Assembly (NCBI GenBank): GCA_963722495.1
Contig: CAVRND010000005.1
Coordinates: 117,546-181,545, forward strand
Length of the DNA: 64,000 bases
Origin: Hyphomicrobium_A sp963722495
Lineage (GTDB): Bacteria > Pseudomonadota > Alphaproteobacteria > Rhizobiales > Hyphomicrobiaceae
Direction: 5' to 3'
A program made the position numbers and the translations under genes. Shown piece by piece: positions 49,178-58,152 of the stretch. The notes beneath the pieces are model-generated. The model made no database searches. It was not told where the DNA came from and saw only the letters and a program-made list of their open reading frames with translations. The stretch's first letter is position 1. Each line of letters opens with the position of its first letter.

Positions 49178-50009
49178 CGATCATCGGCACGCCGTACTCG
49201 AGCAGAACCTTGTCGATGTCCGCCTGGCGTTTGCGGATGACGTCGTTGAGTTGTCGCTTCCACAGGTCGTCGCCCTGGCGCACGCCCATGGTGATGCGGA
49301 AATCGAGACGGCCGGCCTTGTCGACATCCTTGGTCAGCGGCACGACGGTAAGCTTGTCGCCGCCGTGCGTCGCGTAGTAGCCCGCGATCGGACCCCACAT
49401 CACGCCAGCCTGGATCTCACCGGAGCGGATATCCTTGACCATGTCGGCCGACGGATCGTCGTAACGGCGATCGACCATCAGGCGATAGGGACGCGCCTTG
49501 TCCATCAGACCCGCCTTGGCGACGAGGTTCGCCGACGGCGTGCCCTGCACGACGCCGACCGCCTTGCCCTTCAGCTTGGGGTCGAAAATGCTGTCGACGC
49601 CATCGAGGCCGGTGCCGGGCTTGTAGATGAGCGCGTAGGCGGAGCGGTAGAGCGCATTGGTGTTGAGGACGAGGTCGTCGCCCTGGCCGGTGCCGATGAT
49701 GACGTCGCAGCGCTTGGCGAGCAGCGTGTTGCGCGTGAAGCCGGTGGCCTGCGGGAACCAAGTGTACTCGACCGGCACTCCGAGTTCGTTGCCGATGATG
49801 TCGGCGATCTTGTTCTCGAAGCCCTCTTTCTTCTCGTTGGAGAAGGGAAGGTTCGCCGGGTCGGCGCACACGCGCAGAACCTTGCGATTGACGAGATCGG
49901 AGCGATGGCCTTCGACGGCAAGAGCCGGGATCGCCAGCATGCAGAAGAGGCCGAGGCCGCCGAGAGCGGCCCCGACCTGTGACGTGAGACGTTGAACCTT
50001 AGCTACCAA
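49140..50009 (-). CDS. xoxJ: Periplasmic solute-binding protein of the XoxF system
   Basis: About 289 residues, clean frame. TTG 50007-50009 overlaps the xoxG stop and gives LVAKVQRLTSQVGAALGG then a signal peptide ending FCMLAIPALA; an upstream in-frame extension would lie inside xoxG. VLRVCADPANLPFSNEKKEG and DIIGNELGVPVEYTWFPQAT are typical MxaJ/XoxJ. CDVIIGTGQGDDLV and GVPMIDEDSKPI follow. XoxJ is thought to help load or mature the dehydrogenase. Confidence 0.92.
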   Translation of the reverse strand: MVAKVQRLTSQVGAALGGLGLFCMLAIPALAVEGHRSDLVNRKVLRVCADPANLPFSNEKKEGFENKIADIIGNELGVPVEYTWFPQATGFTRNTLLAKRCDVIIGTGQGDDLVLNTNALYRSAYALIYKPGTGLDGVDSIFDPKLKGKAVGVVQGTPSANLVAKAGLMDKARPYRLMVDRRYDDPSADMVKDIRSGEIQAGVMWGPIAGYYATHGGDKLTVVPLTKDVDKAGRLDFRITMGVRQGDDLWKRQLNDVIRKRQADIDKVLLEYGVPMIDEDSKPITSPRS

Positions 50010-50577
50010 GACAGGACTTCTCTTCTTCTTTTGCCTGCTCCGGCTTCTCGTCGCGGTTGCGACCGCCGAGCTGACCAGCCGGCAGGGCACCGGTTGAACG
50101 TGCTTTCAAGTAAACATACAGGTCGTTGATGAAGCACATCACGTTCTTGTTGTCGCCGAAGGCGGGCATCACGAACTTGGTGCCGGCAGCGTCGCGAACG
50201 CGCCCGCTGGCGACGACGCCGAGGAAGTCGCCGTACGGCATGGTCTTCAGAGAATCGGCCAGAGCCGGTGCGTAGGTCGAGCCGAGGCCGTTGGGGCCAT
50301 GGCAGACGTGGCACTCGCCGTGATAGCGGCGGTAGCCGTTATAGGTCGCCCAATCGACGACGAAGGAGCCACCCTCTTTATGGCAGACGCGGAAGGTCGG
50401 AGTCCCGTCGGGCAGCACCCACTTGCCGTCTTTGAACTCGGCGCCTTCCTGCGACTTGCAACCGTCGCCCAAGTCGACCTCTTTTTGCAGGCCGGGCGCA
50501 ACTTCTTGCGCCATCGCCGAACCGAACACGCCACCAAGGGCGATGGCTGCGACGACCGCGAAACAGATCCTTCTCAC
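49999..50577 (-). CDS. xoxG: Cytochrome c electron acceptor of XoxF
   Basis: 192 residues, clean frame. The signal peptide ends VFGSAMA before QEVAPGLQKEVDLGDGCKSQ. A single haem site, CHVCH, lies in YHGECHVCHGPNGLGSTYAP, and the distal ligand region KFVMPAFGDNKNVMCFINDL follows. The DGTPTFRVCHKEGG segment is typical of cytochrome cL/XoxG proteins. It takes electrons from XoxF in the periplasm. It is 227 bases after xoxF, with a strong hairpin between them. Confidence 0.94.
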   Translation of the reverse strand: MRRICFAVVAAIALGGVFGSAMAQEVAPGLQKEVDLGDGCKSQEGAEFKDGKWVLPDGTPTFRVCHKEGGSFVVDWATYNGYRRYHGECHVCHGPNGLGSTYAPALADSLKTMPYGDFLGVVASGRVRDAAGTKFVMPAFGDNKNVMCFINDLYVYLKARSTGALPAGQLGGRNRDEKPEQAKEEEKSCLGS

Positions 50578-50756
50578 GCGTATCCCCTATTGCTTCTGAC
50601 TGCAGTTACTGCAGACCACTGATACATGACCTTTTGGGCGGCTCGTTGAAAGTGCGCAACGGGCAAAATGTCATCCGGTTCCGCATGTTGCGGTGCACCC
50701 CTGAGACACTGCAGTGCACAAGCGCCCATTAGTCGGGCCAGTCCATTCACAAGGAA

Positions 50757-50784
50757 GACCGGCGCGGGAAATCCCGCGCCGGTC
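50757..50784 (-). terminator. Hairpin between xoxF and xoxG
   Basis: GACCGGCGCGGGA (50757-50769) and TCCCGCGCCGGTC (50772-50784) form a 13-bp perfect stem with a tiny loop, 20 bases after the xoxF stop. On minus it is followed by TTCCTTG. It may stop part of the xoxF message or protect its 3' end. Confidence 0.75.
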
Positions 50785-50804
50785 CCTATTGTCGTGACGT
50801 CAGC

Positions 50805-52625
50805 TTATGGCAGCGTCCAGATCGTCAGCGAACCACCGAGAGCGGTGTAGCTGTTCAGACCAGCGTAGCCACCGACCGCGCCCAGACCATCGGTCGGGTT
50901 GGTCAAGCCAGCTGCCAGACCGATACCGGCCCAACCACCGACGCCCGAGAAGACGCCGACGTACTGCTTGCCCTTGTGACCGTAGCTGAACACGTTGCCG
51001 ATGATGCCGGAAGGAGTGCGGTTCTTATACAGCTCCTTGCCGTCCTTCTGATCGACGCACTTGAAGTAGCCCTCGAGGGTGCCGACGCAGGCGATGCCGC
51101 CAGCGGTGGTGAGAACACCCGACCAAACCGAGAACTGCTCCTTGTTCGACCAGACGATCTTACCCTTGGAAGCATCCCACGCGATGAAGTTGCCCATGTG
51201 GCTCTCGCCCTTCGGCGGATACATGGAAAGCGTGGCGCCAACGTAGGGCTGACCGGCAGTGTACTCGACCTTGAAGGGCTCATAGTCCATGCAGACGTGG
51301 TTCGTCGGCACGTAGAAGAGCTTCGTCAGAGGCGAGTAAGCGGCAGGCTGCTGGTCCTTCGAGCCAAGAGCGGCCGGGCAGACGTCGACAGTGTTGACGT
51401 CCTGGCCGTTCAGGAAGGTGGACTTCGCAGGGACCACCGCGGGGCGGCCATACTTCTCGCTCTTGGGGTCGAGGTCGACGCCAGTGGTCCAGTTCACAGC
51501 CGGATCGTACTTCTCGGCGACGAGCGGCAGACCAGACTTACGGTCAACCGTGTAGCCAAGGCCGTTACGATCGAAGTGAACGAGCACATTGTGCTTGTTA
51601 CCTTTGACGTCCATGTCGTCGACGAGGATCATCTCGTTGACGCCGTCGAAGTCCCACTCGTCGAACGGGGTCATCTGGTATGCCCAGGCGGCCTCGCCGG
51701 TCTGCGGGTTACGAGCGATGATGGACATCGACCACTTCTGGTCGATCTGCTTGCCATCGGGTCCAGCGCGCTGAGCCGGGTTCCACGTCGACGGGTTGCC
51801 CGTGCCGTAGTACACAAGGTTCAGCTTGGGATCCCAGGCGTACCAGCCCCAGATCGAACCGCCGCCCAGCTTCCACTGGTCGCCAGTCCAGGTCTTGAGG
51901 GACGAGTCCTTGCCAACCGGCTTGCCGAGAGACATCGTCTTCTCGGGGTTGAACAGGATGTCCTCATCCGGACCCATCGAGTAGCCGCGGTACAACCGCT
52001 TGCCGCTGTTGATGTCGTAGCCGGTCCAGAAGCAGCGGACGCCGAACTCGGCACCCGACACACCGATCATGACGACGTCGCCGACGACGATGGCGGCACC
52101 AGTGCCGGTCTCGCCGCGCTTCGGATCGCCGTTGACGGCCTTCCAGAGTTCCTTGCCGCTCTTGGCTTCGAGAGCCACGAGCGTCGTGTCAGCCTGGTGA
52201 AGGAAGAGCTTGCCGTCGGCATACTGCAGGCCACGGTTGACCGTGTCGCAGCACATAACCGGGATCACGGACGGATCCTGCTTGGGCTCGTACTTCCAGA
52301 TGATCTTGTTCTCGTCATCGAGATTGAGGGCGTACACGATGTTCGGGAACGGAGTGTGGAGGTACATCGTGCTGCCGACGACGAGGGGCGAACCCTCGTG
52401 ACCGCGAAGAACGCCGGTCGAGAACGTCCAAGCAACCTTCAGGCTGCCGACGTTCTTGGTGTTGATCTGGTCGAGTTCCGAATAACGGGTTGCATTGTAG
52501 TTGCCTTGCTGCATGCACCAGTTATTCGCGTCGGCGATACACTTAACAACGCTATCATTGGCCAACGCCGGTGCCGAGAGGGCAGCCGTCGCAACCAAAG
52601 CACCTGCGAATACGCTTTTGCGCAT
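50805..52625 (-). CDS. xoxF: Lanthanide-dependent PQQ methanol dehydrogenase
   Basis: 606 residues, clean frame. ATG 52623-52625 has GGAGGA just upstream, and the signal peptide ends AALSAPALA. The eight-bladed quinoprotein propeller is complete. The vicinal cysteine disulfide is in PVMCCDTVNRG. The catalytic Asp lies in PFDEWDFDGVNEM: the second D of DFD is the extra aspartate that coordinates a lanthanide and is alanine in calcium-dependent MxaF (DYA). GGGSIWGWYAWDP and GNPSTWNPAQRAGPDG are active-site landmarks. It oxidises methanol in the periplasm and reduces XoxG. The clade cannot be fixed by eye; the end (NSYTALGGSLTIWTLP) differs from common XoxF5 endings. No mxaF or mxaI lies nearby. 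Confidence 0.96.
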   Translation of the reverse strand: MRKSVFAGALVATAALSAPALANDSVVKCIADANNWCMQQGNYNATRYSELDQINTKNVGSLKVAWTFSTGVLRGHEGSPLVVGSTMYLHTPFPNIVYALNLDDENKIIWKYEPKQDPSVIPVMCCDTVNRGLQYADGKLFLHQADTTLVALEAKSGKELWKAVNGDPKRGETGTGAAIVVGDVVMIGVSGAEFGVRCFWTGYDINSGKRLYRGYSMGPDEDILFNPEKTMSLGKPVGKDSSLKTWTGDQWKLGGGSIWGWYAWDPKLNLVYYGTGNPSTWNPAQRAGPDGKQIDQKWSMSIIARNPQTGEAAWAYQMTPFDEWDFDGVNEMILVDDMDVKGNKHNVLVHFDRNGLGYTVDRKSGLPLVAEKYDPAVNWTTGVDLDPKSEKYGRPAVVPAKSTFLNGQDVNTVDVCPAALGSKDQQPAAYSPLTKLFYVPTNHVCMDYEPFKVEYTAGQPYVGATLSMYPPKGESHMGNFIAWDASKGKIVWSNKEQFSVWSGVLTTAGGIACVGTLEGYFKCVDQKDGKELYKNRTPSGIIGNVFSYGHKGKQYVGVFSGVGGWAGIGLAAGLTNPTDGLGAVGGYAGLNSYTALGGSLTIWTLP

Positions 52626-53139
52626 TGCGCTTCCTCCATTTTAAGGTTCTTGCCACGCTTGCAAGCGGTGGTGAACAGCAGCGCCTCACACCCTGAACAA
52701 TGGGATCGGGGTTTTCCCCTTCTTAGTCCCGTGGCGATCGACCCAGGCTTTGCTAGCAGAGTGCTAGTCAGCCCTGATGCCGTGTCACACCGCGGCACAT
52801 CTACGCACTTTTTTTTCCCGGCCGCAAGCCGAGTAGGTAACGAAAATTCACGCGTCCGTGAATAGGACAAGATGGTTGACGTAAATCCTCCGTTGTCCCA
52901 TCGCGGTTTGTTGCGCTGCACAACGGAATGGTGCAGCGCACGACAACCTTATGAATGGGTGCCGAAAACGCTCGATAACTCGATGACCGGAGCGGCCGGA
53001 GGGGTCGCGAGCACCATCAACCTGCACACGACCGCGGACCCCTACCGATTCTCACGACCGCGTGTTCACATCACGGACCGCTCTCGCTCGCGTGATCGAG
53101 CGTGCCCATATGCTTACATCAACTAGAAGAGGGAAAACT
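52626..53139. promoter_or_regulatory. Divergent region between xoxF and the metallohydrolase gene
   Basis: 514 bases without a supported gene. GGAGGA at 52632-52637 (minus) serves xoxF, and GAAGAGGG at 53126-53133 serves the metallohydrolase. CGCTTGCAAGCG at 52659-52670 is a perfect palindrome 35-45 bases ahead of xoxF. GCTAGCAGAGTGCTAG (52751-52766) is another inverted repeat, and ACTTTTTTTTCCC lies at 52807-52819. The xoxF promoter and any lanthanide-responsive control should lie here, but I cannot assign boxes. Confidence 0.45.
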
Positions 53140-54132
53140 ATGCCCCCGCGTGCACGCTGCGGAAGCCAATTCCGGGATATTTTCCCGAACGTTACAGCGT
53201 TGCTTGCAGGCACTTTTTCGGTGGTCTTTCTGGCATCTGCCGAGCCCGCTGCGTCGGCCCCGCAACCGCTTCAAGAACCGTATGCCGTTAACGAAGTTGC
53301 GCCCGGCGTCTTCGTCCACCAGGGGCGCTACGAGATCTTCACGCCGCGCAACTCCGGCGACACTTCGAACGCGGGCTTCATCGTCGGGCGCGACGGGGTC
53401 GCCGTCATCGACACCGGCGGCAGTCCGCGCGTCGGCGCCGCGCTGCTCGCCGCCATTCGTGCGCGCACCAAACTACCGATCAAGTACGTCATCACCACCC
53501 ACATGCATCCCGACCACGGGTTCGGCAACGTCGCCTTCGAGAGCGAAAAGCCGACTTTCGTGGGCCACGCTAAGCTGCCGCGGGCGCTGGCGGCGCGTGC
53601 CGAGCGCTATCTCGCCATCAACAAGGAGCTGCTCGGCGACGCGTTCGAAGGCACCCGCATCGTGCCGCCCACCGAACTGGTCAAAGACCGCCTCGAGGTC
53701 GACCTCGGCGACCGCAAGTTGCTGATCGAAGCGCATGCGACCGCACACACCGACAACGACGTGACCGTGCTCGACGAGAAGACGGGCACGATGTTCCTGG
53801 GCGATCTGCTGTTCGCCAAGCACGTGCCGGCGCTCGACGGCTCGATCCGCGGCTGGCTCGCCCTCATCGGCAAGCTCGAGGCCCGCAACGACGTGAAGCT
53901 CGCCGTGCCAGGCCATGGCCCCGCGTCGATGCCGTGGCCGTCGGCGCTCGCCGCCGAGCAGCGCTACCTCAACAAGGTCGCCGACGACGTTCGCGTCATG
54001 ATTAAGCAGGGTAAAACGCTGGCCGAGGCCGCAGAGGTCGCCGGAATGTCTGAGAAAGATGCATGGCTGTTGTTCAAGGAGTATCATGCAAGAAACGTTT
54101 CAGCCGCGTTTGCCGAACTGGAATGGGAGTAG
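53140..54132 (+). CDS. Quinoprotein relay system zinc metallohydrolase (SoxH-related)
   Basis: 330 residues, clean frame. A signal-like segment (LLAGTFSVVFLASAEPAASA) precedes VAPGVFVHQGRYEIFTPRNS. The metallo-beta-lactamase zinc site is VITTHMHPDHGFGN (H-x-H-x-D-H), with later ligands in HTDNDVTV (H, D) and LAVPGHGPASM (H). The C-terminal GMSEKDAWLLFKEYHARNVS is typical of the quinoprotein-relay subfamily. It is paired with a SoxYZ-like carrier 34 bases downstream, as SoxH pairs with SoxYZ; the substrate is unknown. Confidence 0.9.
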   Translation: MPPRARCGSQFRDIFPNVTALLAGTFSVVFLASAEPAASAPQPLQEPYAVNEVAPGVFVHQGRYEIFTPRNSGDTSNAGFIVGRDGVAVIDTGGSPRVGAALLAAIRARTKLPIKYVITTHMHPDHGFGNVAFESEKPTFVGHAKLPRALAARAERYLAINKELLGDAFEGTRIVPPTELVKDRLEVDLGDRKLLIEAHATAHTDNDVTVLDEKTGTMFLGDLLFAKHVPALDGSIRGWLALIGKLEARNDVKLAVPGHGPASMPWPSALAAEQRYLNKVADDVRVMIKQGKTLAEAAEVAGMSEKDAWLLFKEYHARNVSAAFAELEWE

Positions 54133-54166
54133 CGGCAGCCAACGCTGCGCTCGCGGAGGAGCAAGA

Positions 54167-54985
54167 ATGCTGACGACGACAAGAAGCTCGTGGAAGGTTT
54201 CACTCGCCGTGGCAGCGATAGCTGCGCTCGGCCTCGGCACACCGGCCTTCGCCACCGACGATGTCTGGCACGACATTCAGCGCGACGTGTTCGACGGCCG
54301 CCAGATCACCGAGGACGCGACGGTCACCCTGGAGGCGCCGTACCGCGCCGAGGATGCCGCGACGGTGCCGCTGACCATGCGCATCCCGGCCAGCGCCGGC
54401 GAGGTCAAGAGCCTCACCCTCGTCATCGACAAGAACCCGGCGCCCGTCGCCGCGACATTCACCTTCGGCGAGGCCGCCGGCAAGGGCGACCGCATGCTGT
54501 CGACCCGCGTGCGCATCGACATGTATTCGAACGTCCGCGCCGTGGTCGAAACGGCCGACGGCAAGCTGCACATGGCGACGAAGTTCGTCAAAGCCTCCGG
54601 CGGCTGCTCGGCGGCCGCGTCGAAGGATGCCGACGAGGCGCTGGCCAACCTCGGCAAGATGCAGGTGCGCACCTTCGACGATCCGGAGGCCAAGAACCGC
54701 ACGCCGCCGACGCGCGAGGCGCAGGTGATGATCCGCCACCCGAATTTCACCGGCATGCAGATGGATCAGCTGACGCGCGAATATACGCCCGCGAAGTTCG
54801 TGCAGGAGATGGACGTGAAGCGCAGCGGCGAGCTGATCTTCAAAATGGAAGGCGGCATCTCCATCTCGGAAAACCCCAACTTCCGCTTCACCTTCGCTCC
54901 GGGCTCCGATGACGTCATCGAGGTGACGGCGAAGGATACGGACGGCAACGTGTTCACAGCGACGTCGGCCGGCAAAGCTTCTTAG
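54167..54985 (+). CDS. Quinoprotein dehydrogenase-associated SoxYZ-like carrier
   Basis: 272 residues, clean frame, start ATG 54167 with GGAGGAGC upstream. The signal peptide ends GLGTPAFA. The first part is SoxY-like (DVFDGRQITEDATVTLEAPY, VPLTMRIPASAGEVKSLTLV) and reaches KASGGCSAAASKD, where GGC matches the carrier cysteine of SoxY. The rest is SoxZ-like (EAQVMIRHPNFTGMQMDQLT, SENPNFRFTFAPGSDD). SoxYZ carries sulfur intermediates on that cysteine; the quinoprotein-linked fusion presumably carries something related between periplasmic enzymes. Confidence 0.92.
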   Translation: MLTTTRSSWKVSLAVAAIAALGLGTPAFATDDVWHDIQRDVFDGRQITEDATVTLEAPYRAEDAATVPLTMRIPASAGEVKSLTLVIDKNPAPVAATFTFGEAAGKGDRMLSTRVRIDMYSNVRAVVETADGKLHMATKFVKASGGCSAAASKDADEALANLGKMQVRTFDDPEAKNRTPPTREAQVMIRHPNFTGMQMDQLTREYTPAKFVQEMDVKRSGELIFKMEGGISISENPNFRFTFAPGSDDVIEVTAKDTDGNVFTATSAGKAS

Positions 54986-55084
54986 GTTGACTGACACAAG
55001 CGTCGAGCGGCTTAACCCAATTGGCGTAGTGCCGGCTGATGGCCGGCGCTCGCGCCGTCGTCAGCGCGCTGCGCAGCGGCGCAA

Positions 55085-55115
55085 GGGGCCAAGGGCCCCC
55101 GCGCCTTAGGCGCGG
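55085..55115. terminator. Pair of GC-rich hairpins after the SoxYZ-like gene
   Basis: GGGGCC/GGCCCC around AAG (55085-55099) and CCGCGCC/GGCGCGG around TTA (55099-55115) stand back to back between convergent genes. No T-run follows. Confidence 0.5.
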
Positions 55116-55166
55116 CCATCAACTCGCGCTAGGCCGCCGCACACAAAGCTTCTCGAAGCTCGTGTC

Positions 55167-55241
55167 GGTCTAGCTAGAAGCTCGGCGGTCTAGCTAAAAG
55201 CAGCGAAGCTCCGCTCGTTTTAGAAGCAGCGAAGCTCCGCT
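55167..55241. repeat. Short nested direct repeats over the 3' end of the next gene
   Basis: GGTCTAGCTA occurs at 55167-55176 and 55187-55196. AAGCAGCGAAGCTCCGCT occurs at 55198-55215 and 55224-55241. The second pair duplicates the last codons and stop region of the minus-strand gene that ends at 55220. Confidence 0.85.
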
Positions 55242-55581
55242 TCGACCTGCGCCCGCTTCAGGTTCTTCACCTTCTCCAGGAACGGCGCGTAGCTGTTGAA
55301 CATGGTGACGCTCTCGCCGCCCTTCTGGCGCACCGACATGATCGTTTCGGCCTGCTCGTACTCGGCGTACGGCAGCAGCGCCGCTATGGCGTCGATCGAG
55401 CACGAGCACTTGTCGAGCGTCATCGCGCGTCTGGCCGTTCGTCTGCATGCAGGCGAACACGTAGTCGGCGCGCGCGTTGGTCGGGTAGTCGTTGGCGGGC
55501 AGCTCGACCGCCCGGCCGGCGCCGGCCGTCGCGAGCCAGCGTCGCCAGAGCCAGGACGCCGGTGATCAATCCTTTGCTCAT
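55220..55581 (-). CDS. Small secreted cysteine-containing protein of the PQQ cluster (frame interrupted)
   Basis: About 120 residues from ATG 55579-55581, which overlaps the stop of the preceding gene as TAATG. A signal peptide (GLITGVLALA onward) leads to ELPANDYPTNARADYVFACM and LDKCSCSIDAIAALLPYAEY; three cysteines (FAC, KCSC) are conserved-looking. ETIMSVRQKGGESVTMFNSY and LKRAQVEAELRCF end it. I recall similar proteins near PQQ dehydrogenases but no named function. Breaks lie near 55520 and 55425. Confidence 0.75.
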
Positions 55582-56304
55582 TAGGGGCTCTCCAATCCGG
55601 TAACTCCATCCAGCGTCGTGCGTTCCGAAAGCTTCAGCAGCGCCGGCGGATAGCGGTTGTGATAGGTGGCGAGCAGATCGACGATCTCGCCGGGCACCTG
55701 GTCGCTGACGATGACGTCGTACTTGGCGCCTTCCCAGCCCTGCATCTTCGACTTCGTACTTGTCGCCGACGAAGGGCGTCATGGAGATGCGGTGGGCGTC
55801 GATCTTCTTGCCCTTGTAGTCGATCTTGACCGGCTCAACCTTCGCTTTCAGCCAGCCATCGGAGAAGCTCTTCTGCAAATAGTTCACCTGGCCGCCGGCG
55901 AGCTGGCTGAAGGTGTTCACGGCTTGGGCGAAGTAGACGGCGAAGACGGGATTGATGCTGAACTTCTCCAGCTTCTGCGGATCGCGCGCCCGATCGCCGG
56001 TATAAATCTGCAGCATGAGGTCTTTGTTGTTGTCCGGTTTCTCGCCGGTGACCTTCAGCGTGATGTCGTCGGCAAACCCGACCCCGAGCACCTTCTCGTC
56101 GCTCGCGGTGCGCTTGAACTTGTAGACGACCTCCCCGCCCGTCTCGACGTTCGTCAGATGCTTGCGCTCGAAGATGAGGTCGATCGCCTTTGGCTGACCG
56201 GTAGCCGTGTCGGCCGGTTTCGGCTCGTCGGCTGCGCTCACGGCATGAGACCCCATTACCAGAGCGACGGCTACGATGACGCCACCCAAACCATAGAACC
56301 GCAT
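55581..56304 (-). CDS. Secreted protein of unknown function in the methanol cluster (frame interrupted)
   Basis: About 240 residues from ATG 56302-56304. The signal peptide ends MGSHAVSAAD. Then ERKHLTNVETGGEVVYKFKR, VLGVGFADDITLKVTGEKPD, NPVFAVYFAQAVNTFSQLAG and VNYLQKSFSDGWLKAKVEPV, a beta-rich periplasmic pattern with no cysteine or metal motif. A break near 55750 shifts the tail, which in the next frame reads VPGEIVDLLATYHNRYPPAL. It is translationally coupled to the small gene after it. I do not recognise the family. Confidence 0.78.
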
Positions 56305-56479
56305 AATAACGCTTCCTTCCTAGTGACCGTTGCCACGCTATGTAATGTTGTTGCTCTTGTTGGCACTTCTACCCTTGGGAACGCGGGCCCGTAAACAGTC
56401 TGCACCTTAACGATTGGTCATGCGGTTTACGGCGGCGCCGACGCTGCACTGCAAGAACAGTCCGGCGGCGGACGGTAAC

Positions 56480-57444
56480 TCAGCGCAGGAACAGGCCAAA
56501 AGCGCGCGGGCCATCGCCGACCGCGGCTTGGCCGGTGACCGCCAACTTGGCCGTATCGATGCGCATCAGGACGTTGTCGAACCAGCAGGCTACGTAGACG
56601 TTGGCGCCACTGGGGTCGGCCTGGATCCCCTCGGGGTGATCGCCGACGTCGATGGTCTGCACGACCTTGAGGGCGTCTATGTCGATGACGCTGACGGTGC
56701 TGGCGTACTGGTTGGTGACGAAGGCGTGCCGGCCCGCGAGGGCCACCGCGTAGGGCCGGTGGCCGACCGGCACAGTGCCGACGACTTTGCCCGACGGCGA
56801 TGTCGATGACGCTGACGTCATCGCTGGCGACGTTGGCCGTGTAGGCGACCTTGCCGGCGCTGTCGATGGTGATGCCGAAGGGGCGCTTGCCGACGGCGAC
56901 GGTGCCGGTCCGCGCGTTCGTCGCCGTATCGATGATCGATACGGAATCGCTGTCGCGGTCGGCGCTGAGCAGCAGCTTGCCGTCGGGCGTGACGGCGAGG
57001 CCGGAGGGCGACTTGCCCACCGCGATCTCGGCGACGATCTTGCCTGCCACCGGATCGACGACGGAGATTTTGTGCGTGTACCAGTCGGCGACGTAGACGC
57101 GACCGTTGCTCGGATGGGCGGCGACGCCGAGCGGCGCCTCCCCTACCTTGAAGCGGCCGGCGACCTTGCGCGCCGTCGCATCGACGACGACCAGCTCTTT
57201 ACTTTCGGGAGACGTGACAAAGGCGCTGCGGCCATCCGGCGACATGGCGATGCCCGCCGGCTTGCCGCCGATGGCGATCTCCGCCACCGGCTTCATGTCG
57301 GCGAGCGACACGATGCTGAGCGAGTCGCCATTCTGGTTGGTGACGAAGGCTTCGGTGACCGCCGCCGGCTCCCCGAGCGCGGCGGCGCTCGTCAGCGTCG
57401 CCGCCGCAAGGAGGATCGTCAGCCGCTTGCGTCAACGGACGCAT
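56480..57444 (-). CDS. YVTN/YncE-like beta-propeller protein (frame interrupted)
   Basis: About 320 residues. ATG 57442-57444 starts MRPLT, then after a one-base change near 57425 a signal peptide (RLTILLAAATLTSAAALG). Seven blades of the YVTN type follow, for instance IGGKPAGIAMSPDGRSAFVT, GRVYVADWYTHKISVVDPVA, LLSADRDSDSVSIIDTAT and AFVTNQYASTVSVIDIDALK. A break lies near 56800. It is 7 bases after the MxaD-like gene. This second propeller is distinct from the one at 44279-45268. Confidence 0.88.
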
Positions 57445-57451
57445 GAGCGCG

Positions 57452-57982
57452 TCAGCCGCCCGCTTCGACCTTCTTCTTCAGAGCGTCGAGGCCGGAGCGA
57501 TAGACGCCCTTGATGGCCTTGACCGCCGCCTCGTCGTTCAGCTCCGGCGGCGGATCGTTGTTCATGAAGCCGCGATAGAAGGCGCCCTTCCATTCGACGG
57601 TCGACTTGTCGCCCTCGCCCTTCACGCTGATGCTGGACGAGTAGTTGTTCACCGGCACCACCTTCGGGTCGACCTTGGTGATCTCGTACTTGTAGATCAT
57701 CTTGGCCGGGTCGTCTGGAGGAGCTTCTCGTCGATGGTGCCGCCCGAGGTCAGCGTCAGCGTGCGGGTTGCGTTGGCGTCGTTGCCGCCGGCGCCCTCGA
57801 GCTTCGCGAAGGCGGGGTGCCAGCTCATGTCCTGGAAGTTGCCGACCACGGCCCAGACCTTGTCGGCCGGCGCATTGATCTCGACCGTCTCCGTCACCTT
57901 CTGGCGTGACGGGCCGTGACCGAACGCAAGGCGTCGGGAACAGGGCCAGAGCGGCCAGCCCCAGCGCAAGAGCTCTCACCAT
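57452..57982 (-). CDS. MxaD-like SRPBCC-family periplasmic protein (frame interrupted)
   Basis: About 176 residues from ATG 57980-57982. ALALGLAALALFP starts a signal peptide, with breaks near 57930 and 57715. The START/SRPBCC domain reads KVTETVEINAPADKVWAVVG, NFQDMSWHPAFAKLEGAGG, RTLTLTSGGTIDEKLL and VVPVNNYSSSISVKGEGDKS. This is the MxaD family of methanol oxidation clusters, which in the MxaF system aids contact between dehydrogenase and cytochrome cL. It would then act in the XoxF-XoxG system here. Confidence 0.87.
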   Translation of the reverse strand: MVRALALGLAALALFPTPCVRSRPVTPEGDGDGRDQCAGRQGLGRGRQLPGHELAPRLREARGRRRQRRQRNPHADADLGRHHRREAPPDDPAKMIYKYEITKVDPKVVPVNNYSSSISVKGEGDKSTVEWKGAFYRGFMNNDPPPELNDEAAVKAIKGVYRSGLDALKKKVEAGG

Positions 57983-58152
57983 TAGGCTTCCTCCGGATTT
58001 CCGTTTTTTAGCGCGCCTCGGGCGAGACCATAGTGGCGCCTAAAGGCCTTCGCAATCGGCCCCCTCCCCGGCAAACCGCCGCATTCGCGCCGCTGTTGTT
58101 TTGGCGAGGCGTCCGTGCTTACTTGCGCCCCGCGCGAAGGAGACTGCACCGT

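Noticed and set aside
50805..52625. Calcium-dependent MxaF
   Set aside because: The DEWDFDG motif has the lanthanide-type aspartate, and xoxG/xoxJ follow without mxaI.
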